Origin: a virus
IMG/VR virus record: IMGVR_UViG_3300037091_000423
Span: 1 to 62,762 of that record
Length of the DNA: 62,762 nucleotides
Reading direction: 5' to 3' (one strand)
The notes under the pieces are model-generated. The model ran no database searches. It had not been told where the DNA came from and was given only the letters and a program-made list of their open reading frames with translations. Each line of letters opens with the position of its first letter. The stretch's first letter is position 1. Positions 62,229-62,762 of the stretch are shown one piece after another. The translations under genes and the position numbers were made by a program.

Positions 62229-62301
62229 TACTCCCTACCAGAATTGAACTGGTGTTTGAAGGATGAAAACCTCCTGACCTGGACCACTAGTCGAAGGGAG
62301 C
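62229..62301 (-). tRNA. tRNA-Glu(TTC)
   Basis: Acceptor GCTCCCT/AGGGAGT, anticodon arm GGAGG TTTTCAT CCTTC, T-arm ACCAG/CTGGT. Confidence 0.92.
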
Positions 62302-62306
62302 ACGTT

Positions 62307-62381
62307 TGCGGGACGAGGGATTCGAACCCCCGACCTACTGGGTGTAGACCAGCCGCTCTGGGCCATCTGAGCTAGTCCCGC
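62307..62381 (-). tRNA. tRNA-Val(TAC)
   Basis: Acceptor GCGGGAC/GTCCCGC, anticodon arm GCTGG TCTACAC CCAGT (C33), T-arm GGGGG/CCCTC. Confidence 0.88.
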
Positions 62382-62387
62382 GTGTAT

Positions 62388-62558
62388 TTATTTATGCCCA
62401 AACCAATATTCTTCTCGTTCTCTTCGTTTGCGTCCTATTTCTTCGGCTTCTTTCATGATTTTATTTACGAGCTCACTTTCTTTTTCGAAATCTCTTTCTA
62501 TCCCAGTGAAGGTGTAAACTCCAGGATGACCAGGAATTGGAATTCGTTTTGCTTTCAT
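62388..62558 (-). CDS. Hypothetical protein, 56 aa
   Basis: ATG 62556-62558 overlaps the upstream TAA (TAATG). IPGHPGVYTFTGIERDFEKE then a charged helix. Function unknown. Confidence 0.6.
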   Translation of the reverse strand: MKAKRIPIPGHPGVYTFTGIERDFEKESELVNKIMKEAEEIGRKRREREEYWFGHK

Positions 62559-62755
62559 TACTTTACCTTTGGTAAATCTAAGGTCTTATAGTATTTAGGA
62601 TCTAGACCAGATTTCATATAGCTCAAAGCTTCTTTTGCTGAAAGCTTTCCAAGAGTAGTTGAAAGACTTAGTATTGGTCTATCACTTCCACTTGGAGTGG
62701 GATGGTTACGATAGAGATAGGCGTGCCATAAGCCATCTTCTTTACTCACATCCAA
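62558..62755 (-). CDS. Hypothetical protein, 65 aa
   Basis: An in-frame stop precedes ATG 62753-62755, so the gene is complete although its ribosome site is cut by the window edge. LWHAYLYRNHPTPSGSDRPI then SAKEALSYMKSGLDPKY. Function unknown. Confidence 0.58.
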   Translation of the reverse strand: MDVSKEDGLWHAYLYRNHPTPSGSDRPILSLSTTLGKLSAKEALSYMKSGLDPKYYKTLDLPKVK

Positions 62756-62762
62756 AATTATA

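Noticed and set aside
1-62762. CRISPR arrays, insertion sequences, integrase and attachment sites
   Set aside because: No spaced direct repeats, transposase or tyrosine/serine recombinase was seen; the AP2 domain is not taken as an integrase.

Overview
The window looks like part of a large (jumbo-class) phage genome, probably of a Gram-negative host. It is AT-rich and packed with about 130 mostly very short genes, nearly all on the minus strand. Genes are joined by ATGA or TAATG overlaps. About 21 tRNA genes, many HNH, GIY-YIG and PD-(D/E)XK homing-type nucleases and several host-like metabolic and translation genes are scattered through it. A lipobox protein (43375-44226) points to a host with lipoprotein export. 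No capsid, terminase, polymerase or helicase gene is seen, so this is an accessory, tRNA-bearing arm. Nothing in the sequence names the host.

The left part (1-13.7 kb) holds the most unusual system. The left edge carries the N-terminal part of a protein that reads like the repeats of major vault protein (MVP). At 8025-9641 there is a full-length TROVE/von Willebrand protein, a Ro60 (Rsr) orthologue. Directly upstream on the same strand lie about 2 kb of almost gene-free DNA. In it I find repeated structured RNAs that share AGCTG, exactly 11 nt, then TTAYCG, closed by terminal helices whose paired bases covary. I read these as Y RNAs, the ligands of Ro60. An HNH gene is inserted in the array. 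Two further copies of the same motif are joined to tRNA-like modules: one at 25.7 kb with a circularly permuted tRNA-like fold, and one at 43.1 kb inside the anticodon arm of an otherwise normal tRNA cloverleaf. A TROVE protein, small RNAs and an MVP-like protein together recall the eukaryotic vault (MVP, TEP1 with its TROVE domain, vault RNA).

The middle (13.7-44 kb) mixes tRNA genes, homing endonucleases and recognisable enzymes: thioredoxin, an AAA+ ATPase, an RNA ligase, a second vWA protein, ribosomal protein bS21, DnaJ, a Pth2-type peptidyl-tRNA hydrolase, lysine 2,3-aminomutase, GMP reductase, a PolX-like nucleotidyltransferase fused to a radical SAM/SPASM domain, and a Cas4/RecB-like exonuclease. 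A structured RNA of about 290 nt sits at 42.2-42.5 kb. The right part (44-62.8 kb) has a MazG-like pyrophosphohydrolase, a NADAR protein, a DUF4326 protein, a DHH phosphoesterase, a lone AP2 DNA-binding domain, and many small unknown proteins.

Three patterns run through the window. A motif AAGATAAW(T) lies just upstream of more than 20 start codons, on whichever strand the gene uses. A family of about 14 small Cys proteins shares an N-terminal LLK...CxxC signature. Many other small proteins share a C-terminal tail like LIKxIFxxK, often after a short SH3-like region. Several ORFs take their stop codon from inside a downstream tRNA gene. Functions are inferred from motifs read by eye; no search was run.
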